From assembly GCA_037577475.1 (NCBI GenBank), contig CM075194.1, positions 26,236,826 through 26,300,825 of the forward strand: a stretch of DNA of 64,000 nucleotides. Direction: 5' to 3'. Under the pieces are notes generated by a model that was given only the letters and a program-made list of their open reading frames with translations, did no database searches and was not told the origin of the DNA. Shown piece after piece: positions 12,546-24,650 of the stretch. This stretch comes from Chaunax sp. Z400. Taxonomy: Eukaryota > Chordata > Actinopteri > Lophiiformes > Chaunacidae. Every line of letters begins with the position of its first letter. Position 1 is the first letter of the stretch. The position numbers were made by a program, and so were the translations under genes.

Positions 12546-13430
12546 TTAACATCTGTTGGGTGAGTAGGCGGAGGAGGAGTGATGTCAGCAATGTGGGAAT
12601 ATTTAAATGTGAGTGATGATAATAAAAGTAAAACAGATTGCTTATCAGATCTGTCAATGCTTGACACCTCAACACCAGCCCTCAGCTACAGCCTGTTATA
12701 GTCTGCACAAACACTAAAGGACAAATCAACATATGGAGGGTTTGTTTGTGTAACTATTGTGTAACTATTGTGACATTTTCACTTCTCAATAACTGTATCA
12801 AATGCAGATGTGAACATAACAGCTTTTAACAGAGATAAATCTAAAACAGGACGAAGCAGTGCAAAGTGTGTTTATTTATTTATTGACAGCTTCTGTCCAT
12901 ATTAGAGGTTTTTGTACATCTCCCATCAACTATACAGTATATGTCTGCTGTCATTAGCAGTGAGCATGCTCAAGCACAAGCCAAAGATAAGACTGTTACA
13001 GCTGAGCAGGAGTGAATACTGATGGATGAGGAGCAGGTGACCTTACAACAGGTGTGTTCAGATTAGCAAAGCTAGGCGTGAAACAGGTGGTGGGATTTCT
13101 TAAATGCCACAGTGACATAATCAGTAAATACTCAGTATCAATCTAAATGTAACGTTAGCTTGCCTGTGACAATATTTTATAACCTTTTTTTCATTTGTAT
13201 TGAATGATTTCATTCAGACATACTGCTTTTGTCCCCAAACAAACCTTGTACAAGATGAGTTCTTTCAGTTTTGTATTGATTTGCTTTTGAAATGATGGCT
13301 TTTCTATGCAATTAATTTAAGAGTCAAAAAAAAAAAAGATGCATCCTTTTTAAATACAAGACATTTGAGTTGTTTGTATTTGCTTTCTTTTAATATCTGA
13401 TGTTGATTCATTTTTAAATATGTTGTTTCT
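12546..13430. other. Non-coding, no gene seen
   Basis: No supported reading frame; a poly-A run near 13325-13336. Possibly the interior of a decayed transposon. Confidence 0.3.
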
Positions 13431-13440
13431 CCTGTTATTT

Positions 13441-13512
13441 CTGGACATGTTAAGCGTCTTTGAGTATTTTGAAAAGTGCTTAATAAATAAAATGTATTAT
13501 TATTATTATTAA
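13441..13512 (+). mobile_element. Retroposon 3' tail (SINE/LINE type) with (TTA)n
   Basis: AAGCGTCTTTGAGTATTTTG, then GTGCTTAATAAATAAAATGT and (ATT)n is the characteristic 3' end of fish SINEs and LINEs sharing this tail. The body is not recognisable. Confidence 0.6.
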
Positions 13513-13839
13513 GACCTCTCTAACTCACAAATGAACACAAATCCACAATCTAAAAATGACTGATAAAAATCTTGTGTTTCAGGCAGAGCAGTGCTGGAAC
13601 AGTGACTATGTGTACTTTCCAGTAGCCTTGTCATCACAATGAGCTTGACATAAAGATCTGAGCTCACAACCAAAGCTATAGCGGAAGGTATTTCAACAGG
13701 AAATAGTCCCAGCGTTTGATTTTCTGATTGATTTTCATTTTTACATTTCAGTTTTACACTGTTTTTAAAATCATGATGCATGCATGTTAATTACATGTTA
13801 ATTACATGTTAATTAGTGTGCTTTACTTTTCTGCAGAAA

Positions 13840-13980
13840 GGTTTATGATGGAGGAGGTCTGATTAGCTATTTCCCTCACTGCTAGGCTAACCATTTTCCA
13901 ACATTAACTTTGTACCAATATCACTCCTGGAAAAGTAGAGTATTTTCCAAAATGTTCAACTATTCCTTTAAGCCTCTACG
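13840..13980. mobile_element. Fish interspersed repeat fragment
   Basis: Contains TGCTAGGCTAACCATTTTCC and ends AATGTTCAACTATTCCTTTA, a familiar fish repeat ending. Three direct copies of an 11-bp ACATGTTAATT unit precede it at about 13785-13816. Confidence 0.4.
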
Positions 13981-14405
13981 CCGAGGAGAGTAGTTCATGA
14001 GAATGTGTATAACAGTGTATTGTTGACTACAATAAAGTACGACCATGGACTCAAGAAGGGAAGACAGCATGTCAATGTCTGGGTAAAAAAAACAGACTAA
14101 AAGTGTCAAAGTAATTTTTGAAGACACTGACTTCATGCAGGACATTTTGCTTTTTTTCTTTACTCTTACTTTACTCATATAAAGCGCTCTCCCACATGGA
14201 CCTCATTCAGCAGGCAAAAGCATGAATTTGTGAGTCTTCACACATCAGAATTACCTCCAGAGGTTCTGATGTTAAACTCTCAGTTTCTGTGAATCAATTA
14301 AGCCCCGAGCTTTTCTGACTTATTCTCATTTTTTGGAGGAATTTATGAAATCATATTTCATGAGGGAATGTTGAACCACAGACCATTCCCAAGGTGGTTA
14401 TTTCC

Positions 14406-14440
<35 letters not shown>

Positions 14441-15035
14441 GTTCACCTGTTTGGTGACTTTGCATTGTGGGATGAATCACGTATCTTTCTGTGAATCCGC
14501 TTTGGATCATGGATACTTTTGTAATTTGCCTTGGTTCAGATCAGGCTCCAAGTTTAGAAGGTTGATCACTAATTAAACTTAAATTATTCTTATGAAAACT
14601 AATTAAATATATCAGACAAGTGAAGACCTGTGTTCAAGTAAATGTGTTGTCCTGGTTTCCCTGTTTTAGTATGTTTTCAGTTCAGATCATTCTCTCCTTC
14701 TGTGCTCCTTAGTTTATTGTCTGATTATTTCCACCTGGCTCCAATTGTCTGCTCCTCCCTGTCCACCTGTTTGTCATTGTTTGGTCTCTCAGTTCATCTG
14801 TTTTGTGCTCTGCTCCAGTCCCTCTTTGTGTTCTCATCGTGTCATCCAAGTGGTTTTCCCTGAAGGTTTGTTTCTTGAAGATTTTTTATTAAGTTTAGTT
14901 TAGTTACTTTTTTTTGTTTTTGGATTTTCTTAGTGCATCATTTCTTGTTGGATTATATACTGAGCTACAGTAGAAACACATATTTTTGTAACGTCATGCC
15001 ATCCTGTTCATATTAAATATCAAAGGTAAATTATG
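13981..15035. other. Non-coding, contains a short (CA)n microsatellite
   Basis: No gene recognised. (CA)n at about 14407-14436. Confidence 0.4.
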
Positions 15036-15039
15036 GTTC

Positions 15040-16115
15040 ACACATCTTTATTCGCCCTTTAGCCATACAGAAAAAATCATTTTTGTCAGATTAGTGGTTT
15101 TTGTCTTAGTGTTTACAAGTCAGAAAGTGTGGATGGTGAGACAGAGAACAACAACAACAGTAACACATGTGACCACCTCCAGCATTTATTACAGCGTCAC
15201 ATCTCCTTTGCATGGAATGGACAAGATGTTATTCTGGACTTGTAGGATGACATCATTCTTCCTGCAGAGCTGTGACAAGTTGTTCATGTGTTGCTGGAGC
15301 AGGATCTCTCTCTCTCACCTGGTGATCCTGAACATCCCACAGATTCTCTATTGGGTTGAGATCTGGTGAATATGCTGGTCAAGGAAGGACAGCGACATTG
15401 TTCTGGTCCAGGTAGGCTACTCCTGACAGACATGAGCCACATGTGGTCTGGCATTGTCATGCATGAAGGTGATGCCTGATTACTGTATCCTGGGAATGAC
15501 ATGTGGACCTAGGACCGTATCTCAGTAACAGATAGCTGTCAGTGTACCGTGGATGTGGACAAGGTCTGACCACCATCCATTAGTAATGGCTCCCCACATC
15601 ATGACATCACCACCAAAACGGTCCACTTCCTGGATGTATGCTGCAGGATAGCGTTCCCCACGGTGACGATAGACACGCCTACGACCATCAGCTGTGTACA
15701 AGTTAAATCTGGACTTGTCACTAAATGTGATCTGCCTCCACTGTGCAATGAGCCATAACATCTGTAACTACATCTGTGCTACACGTGTCTGCAGAGTTCA
15801 GACCATCATCATCATCAGCATCCCAACTCCTGGTCAGGTAAGTTTTGTGGAAGTCATGACATCATCAGTTTTTTCAGTAGGACATTGATTAGACCCAGGT
15901 TTTTATTTATTAATTTATTTTCAATCATGCAGAAAAAATAGCACCAACACCATCGTTTACTCTGAAAGGCACCAATGACTGTTATTTATATGTTATGACT
16001 AAATGATGGTAATTCATGATTTAACGTGTTTTGGTTGTTGGTACTTAAAAAAGTCATTTCTATGCATCACATGTTTGTGTCAGTAGATTAGGGCTAGTGA
16101 AAGGAAAATATTAGA
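15040..16115 (-). pseudogene. Tc1-like transposase remnant, copy A
   Basis: The minus strand encodes FSDKSRFNLYTADGRRRVYR, DRFGGDVMMWGAI and, further on, NPIENLWDVQ, the order of the catalytic region of Tc1/mariner DDE transposases. The frame is broken between these blocks, and the sequence around the second Asp is frameshifted. Homologous over about 1 kb to 55100-56100 in the same orientation. Terminal inverted repeats not identified. Confidence 0.85.
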
Positions 16116-18175
16116 TTTTTTTAATTATGCGTTTTATTGTTGCTCAGTATTATTTGTTGGACTGTATTGTTTTCATGGACTTGAAGCCTTTGGTTATGAA
16201 TTCTATTTCTGTTGAGATCCCTAGTAAGTTTATTAAAGTTATTATGAAGTTCATCCCACTGAACTCTCTGCCTTCGTTTTCTGCATTTAGGTCCTATTTT
16301 TTAACTGAAACTTAACATAAACAAGTAATAGGATTTTGAAATAGATTCTGAGTTCATGGGAGATAGTGTACTGATCCTGTCATTGGTTTGATGTGGTCAT
16401 ATTTCCTTGTTTTTGCTAGTGTTCTAAATGCTTGGAGAGCTTCCTCTGAGAGTCCAATCTGGAGATAAAGGGATGGAAAAAGTGTCTTGGTCTTTGGAAA
16501 TTAGTCCTCTGATTCCAGCAATATTTTTAGATGGTCTTAAGAGTCCAGATTCAATACATAATTGCCATAGAGGGTTGGAAGTTGTCTTCGTAAGCTCACC
16601 CAAACACAGAAGAAATAGATACACCCACTCAAAACACCTATCTTGACTTACAGTGGCTTTAGACTGACCTCATAAGTAGTATTCTCACATACAGTAGGTG
16701 TGGCTTTCTCTCCTGAACCGTGTCCACTGGTCATCAGAGGCTCTGACCATAGGACCATCTGCAGCAGAAGTTAGTGGTAACCCCAACCTTTGGAGGAGAG
16801 CAAGCTTGAGCAGGCTCAACAGCCAGACAGAGAGGCCTGGTGCTGGGATTATGGGTGCAGGTTGAGTCAGTTTGTGTTGGGGTTTTAGGTTTCCTGGATC
16901 TTGTATCACGTGGAATTTTGTCTTTTCAAGTGAGTGAAGCCATGGACTAAATTTGTGAAATAGTTAAATGAACTCAGGTACTTCCAAGCAGAGGTGACAG
17001 AGGTGATCCTGAGACATGCCATCAAGCATCTATCAAACACTCTGACACAGGTTCAACCAGTGAGCCCAATCTAGAGATTAGCTATCGGATTGCAGGTCAT
17101 GCGTCTTACACCCTGTGGTTACAGTCCTCATCGTTAACTTTGCTTCAGGTGATGTAGCTTAGCTTCTCCAGCAGGCTAACCTCTGTGTTTTCGTCTCCAA
17201 CAACAGCACTTCACTGGTGATTTGTGAAGCATTTTCTTCCTTCTGTGCAGATAGCTCCTTAGAGAATCTGATTGATGAATGCTCCCAATGTAAACTATTC
17301 ACTTTAATATACATTCCACGATTCAACTCGGCGCAGCAGGGAAAGAGGCACTTAGACTGGGGTGTCTTTTCAAAGAGCCACGATTCTTAAAGACCATCAC
17401 ATCATATGATTTTCCCACAATTTCAAGCCATTTCATGTCATTTTCACTTAAGTGTGCTATGTCTGTCTTTTCAAGTCAGAGAATTTAAATCCCCTTCAGT
17501 TTTTATGCAAACTCACCGAAACTGAGCTTGTGTGTGTGTGTGTGTGTGTGTGTTTCTTTTTAAATGTAACTATTACTCTACACCTATTTAACCATATTTA
17601 TGATGCATGTTTTAGTATTATTCATAACACTTTTATCTTGACCCTTTGATGCACAAGCTATTCAAGCCCCTTCTAATACAAAAATGACCCATGTATGCAA
17701 GTGTGATTTAGGAAAGAAATAAAGACATACTATAATAATACTTTTATTAAAATGATTATTTTAGCAGTAATTTAGACCAAATAACAGTGCATTTAATATC
17801 TGAAATATGTTTATTTGTCACCTTGTCACACATGACACACATATCACTGATAACACTGATATTGAACTGTAGTGAAGTGTTATGAACACGGTGATCTGTG
17901 TTGTGTCCAATAAAAGAAAATCAAACTGATGGAATAAAATCATATGGGTTCAGATCAAATGACCGTCTCAGTGCTTGCCTTCCTTACAAATGACAGTGAC
18001 ATGTTTGTGCTCCTTGCACACAGGCCTGCTGCACTGGGAACAGCAGCTTCTGACTTTTCTGTGCTACTAATGCTACTACATAAAAAGCAATGCAATTCAC
18101 AGCAATTGAAGCAGAAAGAAAAATGGACAGATATTCATTGTATCAACCCATTATAATGACAAAATAAGTCTACAA
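16116..18175. other. Non-coding, no gene seen
   Basis: Frames of 60-75 codons without resemblance. (TG)n at about 17529-17552. AT-rich tail toward 17900. Confidence 0.4.
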
Positions 18176-18179
18176 GTCG

Positions 18180-18335
18180 AAGTATCCTAGAGCAAGATAC
18201 TGAACTCCAATTCCCTCCCTGGGTGCAGCAGTGTAAAGGCAACCCACTGCTCCTCAGGGATGGGTCAAATGCAGAGAAAGAATTTCCCCCGTGGGATGAA
18301 TACAGTATTTAAAATAAAAACATTAAAATAAAATA
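18180..18335 (+). mobile_element. Retroposon-like fragment
   Basis: CACTGCTCCTCAGGGATGGG, then CAAATGCAGAGAAAGAATTT and a GGGATGAATACAGTATTTAA end resemble the 3' part of a common fish retroposon. Confidence 0.4.
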
Positions 18336-18504
18336 ATGAAAGTTGACAGAAACTTTTTTTCCCCATAAACCTTTAATTTGGGGGCTTCTGCTCCATAGAG
18401 CTCCATTCATTTTGCACTACCTCGCGATCGCCCCCTATATACCCGGAAGTTCTGACATATCTCTACTACCATTAGAATATCTCTGGGAGGAAACAGGAGC
18501 TTTG

Positions 18505-20508
18505 TCCCAAATCGTATACTTCTGTTCGTATACTGCATGTGAGTATACTCACTTGTGCAGTGTGTGAATTTCAACAGTGGAGTGTTGTCACATACTGCTG
18601 CGATGTACTTACCGGAAATGAATGTCACGCCATGTTTAAAAATATGTGGAGGCTTTTCAATTTGACTAAAATCAGCGGTTCAATGTGCTCCACGTTTCAT
18701 CTGAAATGGTACTTCAGTCGTACTTTTATGTTGCTGTTGTTCTCCGCCATAACCGTCGCTTTATCGGCAGTAATTTTCACAAGATTGACAAGTCTCGTAA
18801 GCCCCTCCCCTTCCTGCTACGTAGCAAAGATGGCGATCATTGTGGGTGAGAAGTGTCCATCGTTCCACACTCATTTCATCATCATCATCAACTTTATTTA
18901 GAAGCACATTTAAAAAACAACAGAGTTGACCAAAGTGCTGTACAGACAATAAATAAGATAGACACACAATAAACTCATACACTACAATAAAAGACATGTA
19001 CAAAACTCAAACTGGGTTAAAAGCCAAGGAATAAAAATGGGTTTTAAGGCGAGATTTAAAAACTGGCAGTGAGGGGGCTGATAGTTTGGGGGCTGCAGCA
19101 GAGAAACCTCTGTCACTCCATGCCTTGAGCTTTGTTTTAGGGACCACAAGAGACGACTGGTCAGTGGACCTCAGTGACCTGGAGGGGGTTTATGAATGTA
19201 AGAGGTCAGCGATTTAAGAGGGTGCTGACCCATTTAAAGATTTAAAAACAAATAGTAAAATCTTAAAATGGATCCTAAAACGCACTGGGAGCCAATGAAG
19301 GGAGGCCAGAATGGGAGAAATGTGCTCTTGCTTGCGTGTCCCTGTTAAAAGCCAAGCAGCAGCATTTTGAACTAACTGTAAACGTGAGAGGGAGGTTTGA
19401 CTCACGCCAAAATAAAGTGAATTACAGTCTTCCAATCAGGTAGTGATAAAAGCATGAATGAGTTTCTCAAAATCACTATGAGATAAAAAGGTCTTAACCT
19501 TGGATAAAAGCCTCAACTGGAAAAAACTAGACTTTACCACAGAGTTAATCTGCTTATCAAGTTTAAAATCACAGTCCATTTTGACACCAACTTTGGAGAC
19601 ACTGGGTTTTACATATTTTTGGAAGGGGCCCAGGTCCATAAAAGGGGCAACACAGGCACCACTGGGTCCAAACACCATGACTTCCGTTTTGCTTTCATTT
19701 AAATTTAAGAAGTTTAGGGCCATCCAGGCTTTAATGTCTTTGAAACACTCAAACAACGGTTTTAAAGAGCTGGTATCATTCCTTTTCAGGGCAGGTAAAT
19801 TTGGGAGTCATCTGCATAGAAGTGGTATGAGATGCCATGCCTCTTAAAAATCAACCCTAATGGGAGCAGATAGAGAGTAAAAAGAATAAGCCCCAGAATT
19901 GAACCTTGGGGGACTCCACATGGGAGTTGGGCAACGGACGAAACACAGTCACCAAGGCTTACAGTGAAACTTCTCTCTGACAGATAAGATCTGAACCACT
20001 GTAGGGCTATGCCTTTAATACCCACATAGTGACTAGGCGAGAGATGAGAATGGCATGGTCTACTGTATCAAAGGCGGCTGTAACATCTAAAAGCACAAGG
20101 ATAGCAGAATTACCTGAGTCTGTGGTTAATAAAGAGAGCATTAAAAACTTTTAAAAGAGCAGATTCAGTGCTGTGAAGAGCTTTAAAAACAGACTGGAAG
20201 ACCTCTAGAATGCCATGTATATTTAAAAAAGACTGTAATTGCAAGAGTACAGCTTTTTCCAGAATTTTGGACTTGAACAGCAGTTTAGAGACGGGTCTGA
20301 AATTTGAAAGGACAGACTTATCCAAGTTGGGTTTTTTAATTAACGGTTGTACCACTGCATGTTTAAAGTAGGATGGTACAAAACCAGCAGCAAGACATGG
20401 GTCGTTTGGGTGTCCCGTCCGGGTACTTAAAGTATACTGCATTTAGACATACTTAGTAGTGTAAACTCACGTATACAGGAAGTCTGTGATTTGGGACACA
20501 GCTAAGGT
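18505..20508. mobile_element. TIR element (TGTCCCAAATC ends) interrupted by a LINE
   Basis: TTGTCCCAAATCGTATACTT on the left and GATTTGGGACACAGCTAAG on the right are inverted. Both flanks carry TATACT/GTATAC-rich subterminal sequence. The same type of right end occurs in each kinase spacer (about 24935-25040). The interior 18890-20442 is a non-LTR retrotransposon, so the structure is nested. Confidence 0.55.
18885..20442 (-). pseudogene. 5'-truncated L2/CR1-like non-LTR retrotransposon, reverse transcriptase relic
   Basis: Reading the minus strand, blocks in order: NFRPVSKLLFKSKILEK (RT start), GVPQGSILG and FYADDSQIYL (RT catalytic YADD), LNLNESKTEVMVFG, then VQNAAAWLLTG and SLHWLPVRFRI (C-terminal region). 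The blocks lie in different frames and are separated by stops, so the ORF is dead. The endonuclease domain is missing. The 3' end has a short (GAT)n tail at about 18881-18892. The L2 group is my best fit; Rex1/Babar is possible. Confidence 0.85.
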
Positions 20509-21459
20509 GATCTATGATGGAGGTCAAAATGTCTATGCTCCCCCTGTTGTAGGCCTCTGGTAACTGTCATAAAAACAACAGGACTGAATCAAAATGGAAA
20601 CAAATTCTATCCAAAGAAAAACATCTAAAGGTCTAAAATGATGCTACGTTATGTGCTAGCTAGTTTTAGTTCAGTTCTATACATGGCCCACCCACTGATG
20701 ACGCCATGAATGCTGGGAAAATGCTCATGTAGGCGGAGAGGCAAGCTAGAAGGCTCCAGCATGTCAACGAATACATGTCAATTAGACCAGGAGGGTGAGG
20801 CCTCGTAGCTCTGGGGTACCACGACTCCTTGTGTGGTTCAGAAACAGTGGGCTGGGTTGTGTACAGGAAGTGGGGGATGGAGATATTCAAAGAGTATGCT
20901 AAAAACTACATTTTTCTGGTGATTTGTAATCAGGGTGACATCCCAGCATCATTGTTTTTCATAACCAAACTGGAATTTAACCTGTAGTAATTCATCTCCA
21001 GCCTTTATCCAGTTCACCTGGCTCTAACCCTCTAATAATGTCCACCAGGAGCTCAGCACTCAGACCAGTAACTTTAAGCTGGAGGCTTCAACATGTCTGG
21101 AATCACTTTCATTTGCTTTCTTTCTGAGTGACATCATTAGATGGATGTCAGTGTTGTGTGTGTTCAGTACGAAGCTAGTGTCAGGACATGGTTAGTTTAG
21201 CTTAGCATACAGACTGGAAGCAGTGGCAGCAGACATCCATCTCAGACCTTCTACAGCTCACTGATTAACATGTTGTGTATCTTGTTTGTTCAATTTCTAC
21301 ACAAATACAAAAACACAACAGGTTGCAGATTTAGTGGAAGTTATATATTATATATATACTTATTAAACTCATTAAACACTTTTGATCTGTTTTGTTGCAG
21401 AGTGACTCAGTAACCATGGCAACAGAATGTTACTGTCTTTGATTTCACACGGAACAAAA
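20509..21459. other. Region upstream of kinase array, no gene seen
   Basis: No supported gene. About 21060-21240 carries a fish interspersed repeat fragment (TTTAGCTTAGCATACAGACT). The promoter of array copy 1 should lie at the right end. Confidence 0.4.
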
Positions 21460-21523
21460 GGTACAAAAATAGATGTTGACTGGATTGTGGTCATTTCCCT
21501 GTTGTTCATCTCAACCATTGAAA

Positions 21524-24054
21524 ATGACCTCAACTGATAATTTTTCACCTTCAAACATGACATCGTGGCCGAGCTCAGACTCCTGTGGACCAGGTAAGAC
21601 TCAACACACTAAACTGTACATTGTGCTGAATACACTGGTCCTTAAATGTAACACAGGACAGAGCAGCTCTGTGTCAAGAAGAGACGATTCTTGTAAACAT
21701 TGTTGAGAACATACAGTTAGTAAAGACCACTTAAATCTCTTTTCAAATACATTTTGCTAAATAAATCAATCAGTTGAAAAGGTCATAAAGTCCTCAGTAT
21801 TTAATACATTTGTCTTCAAGTTAACACTGACATACAAGGATATTGTTCATGGTTCAGGTGTGCGTTTGTTCGTGTCGCGTTGATTCTTACAGGCTTAATA
21901 CACAGATTTCACATATTTTATCTCCATGTTTATCATCTTTCCTCACAGTTCCAGTACCAATACCTGAGGTTGAACCTGGTCTAAGTTTCCACAGCAGCTC
22001 TTCTCAATATTCTGTCCTGGAGATCAGTGGTGAAGGCCTCTTCGGTAAAGTGGCCAAGTGTCAAAATGTGGCAACCGGAGAGACCGTGGCTGTGAAGTTC
22101 TTCAAGAATGAACGTCACATAGAGAGAGAGGTAGGTTGTTGGAGTCCGTTTGATGAGTTTCATACTTAGATGTAATATTCTACATTAGAGTATGTACTAT
22201 GAACGCTTGTCATGTCTCTTTTCTCCCCAGGTGTTCATGTTGGAGGCCATCAGTGTCCTGGATCTGGACAAAACCAACATGTTGAAGTTTCTCGAGCAGT
22301 TTCAAGACCAGGGACTGACCTGTGTAGTGTTTGAGTTGCTGGACAGGAGTCTCCAGGACTGGCTCAGAGAACTTGAGTGGACACCATTGTTTCTGGAGTC
22401 CATCAGGCCGATTGCAAAACAGGTTTGTATTGTTGTAATCTTGAGACAATCAATTTTTCTACATTTCTACTAATTAGCATGGAAAACTGAATCTCCAATG
22501 TGTCCATTCTTGTCTGTCCCTGCAGCTGCTTGTAGCCCTGGACGCCCTGAAGACTGTTGATATCCTGCATACTGACATTAAACCTGACAACATCATGTTG
22601 GTTAACATGCAGGACCAGCCCCTCAGGGTGAAACTCATTGACTTTGGCGTTGCCCGTCAAGCCGCCGATATTTGCCCTGGTGTGACTGTTCAGCCCCTTG
22701 GATACAGGTATCTTCATCCTTCGAATCCCATCCGTTTATCTAAGAGAGTTTATGTCATTCTTTTAAAGATTGGTCCAGCAGATTTCTCATCTTTGTCTCT
22801 TGTTTTCTCTCCTCAGGGCTCCAGAAGTTCTCCTTGGCCTGCCCCTCACCGCAGCCATCGATGTGTGGGGAGTCGGCTGCGTCCTGGCCTACCTCTACCT
22901 CGGTTGCCACCTCTTCACTTGCAAATCTGAATATCAGATGGTAGGCCAGCTACCTCGCACACATGTACACAACCAAGTGGAGATTTTATGCAGAAGTTCA
23001 GCTGATGTGACTCTGTTTTCTTCTTCTGCAGATGAAGATCATAGTAGAAGTTGTGGGTCAGCTGGATGACCACCTGCTCCGTGCTGGGATGTACACCCAG
23101 CGTTTTTTCCTTGAGGAAGAAGCTGCTGAAGGACCAACATGGAGGCTAAAGGTAGAGTAACCATGTTCTTCTTTGTTTGAGTTGATACAATCATTTTAGT
23201 TAAAGTCTTTTAGAATAGTTCTCATGCATTTTTTGTTTCTTTAGACCCAAGAAGAATACGAAGCAGCCATGGACCTGATAGAAGAAGATCAGATCACCAA
23301 CCCTGACCTGCCCAGCTCTCTGGAAGGCCTGGTTCATGTAAGTACTCTCTGTTGTAGAAGTGAAGACTGAATCAGCTCTGCCTGTCTCTGAGAGGTATAG
23401 GGACTGGATCAACTAAACTGAATCTGTTTCCAAATCCAGATCTATGATAAAGACGATGACGCTGAATTTGAGGACAGGTTGGTCTTTGTAGACCTCCTGA
23501 AGCAGCTGCTCCATGTTGACCCGGATCAGAGAATCTCTGCCCGAGAAGCTCTGCAGCATCCATTTATCACCATGGAGCACCTCACAAAGAACCCTGACAG
23601 CGGAGCCTAGTAAGTGACTGTGTGTCTGGTAGTAGATCACGTATGGTTGGGTGGACTGATGGTTTGATTGATTGATTCACTAACTGATTGTCATTCTTGT
23701 TCCAGTCTGGCCATCTCCCAAGCCTCCATGAACGAACCCTGGAACTGTGATGGAGATGTAGCTCCAGTCTCACATCATGATAATCCAGATGTCTGTTCCC
23801 CTGATGGAGCTCAGGATAAAGACACTCATGGAGATGAAGCAGCTGCTGGGCCATCTGATGGAGGAGAAGATCAACAGTCCAATGATGACATTTTGGCTGC
23901 CGGGTCTTCAGAAGGGGCTGAACCTCCAGGTTTTGCCCCTGATGTGTCAACCTCCTCTAGTCGACCAAAAAAGATTCTCCACAGGATTCGTCGATTCTTT
24001 AAATGGATCACGACTCCATTTTGTTGCTGTTTGCATCCCAGTGTAGAGGACTAA
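21524..24054 (+). CDS. HIPK-like Ser/Thr protein kinase, array copy 1, 9 exons, 493 aa
   Basis: Exons: 21524-21593, 21949-22130, 22231-22422, 22526-22707, 22817-22940, 23032-23151, 23245-23337, 23440-23609, 23706-24054; all introns are GT-AG and the joined frame is open to TAA. Kinase core about residues 44-370: Gly loop SGEGLFGKV (50-58), AVK lysine K73, alpha-C E84, HTDIKPDN (163-170), DFG 187-189, APE 210-212, DVWGVGC 224-230, ISAREALQHPF near the end of the C-lobe. This is the HIPK layout, including the TWRLK segment after the G helix. The C-terminal 115 residues are Asp/Ser/Gly-rich, then basic (RPKKILHRIRRFFKW, 464-478), then CCC at 484-486. Relative to copies 2-5 it has Leu173, Thr460 and a strongly different exon 1 and upstream sequence. 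AATAAA at 24088-24093. This is the first unit of the head-to-tail array; function is likely phosphorylation of Ser/Thr substrates, with targets unknown. Confidence 0.9.
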
Positions 24055-24305
24055 TTGTGTTTTTGACATTTGTCATGTAAAATGATGAATAAAGTTGGTG
24101 TAAAATGATGTATATATCTCATGAAAAGTTATTATATTTCAATGTAAAATCATTTATATATCTTGTCTAAGATGATGAATACAGTAATCTAAAATATGTA
24201 CATAAATAGATAGTCAAATACAATAATAACATTTTATTTGGCAACCCAAATTAAATCTCCTGCGACCCACCTGTGGGTCACGACCCAGACCTTGGGAACT
24301 ACTAT

Positions 24306-24650
24306 TCTAGCGTGTAGTAGTACTACTGGAGTACCACTGTGTTCCAGCGTACAGTAGTGGTATTGGAGTACCACTGTGTTCCAGCGTACAGTAGTGGTAT
24401 TGGAGTACCACTGTGTTCCAGCGTGTAGTAGTACTACTGGAGTACCACTGTGTTCCAGCGTGCAGTAGTGGTATTGGAGTACCACTGTGTTCAATCGTGT
24501 AATAGTACTGCTGGAGTACCACTGTGTTCAAGCGTGTAGTAGTACTACTGGAGTACTACTGGAGTACCACTGTGTTCCAGCGTGTAGTAGTACTACTGGA
24601 GTACCACTGTGTTCCAGCGTGTAGTAGTACTACTGTACTACTCCAGTAGT
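24306..24650. repeat. 37-bp minisatellite in spacer 1
   Basis: Eight full units plus a partial ninth of a 37-bp sequence containing GTAGTAGTACTACTGGAG and ACCACTGTGTTCC. Units come in two alternating types (GTAGTAGTACTACTG or ACAGTAGTGGTATTG), and one carries an 11-bp insertion. The last part is palindromic. The other three spacers keep only the partial unit. Confidence 0.9.

Noticed and set aside
22403..22717. Antisense frame of 104 codons repeated in all five units
   Set aside because: It is the shadow of kinase exon 4 and its intron; conservation follows from the near-identity of the units.
24234..24531. Repetitive minus-strand frames of 74-86 codons
   Set aside because: They come from the 37-bp minisatellite and vanish in the other spacers.
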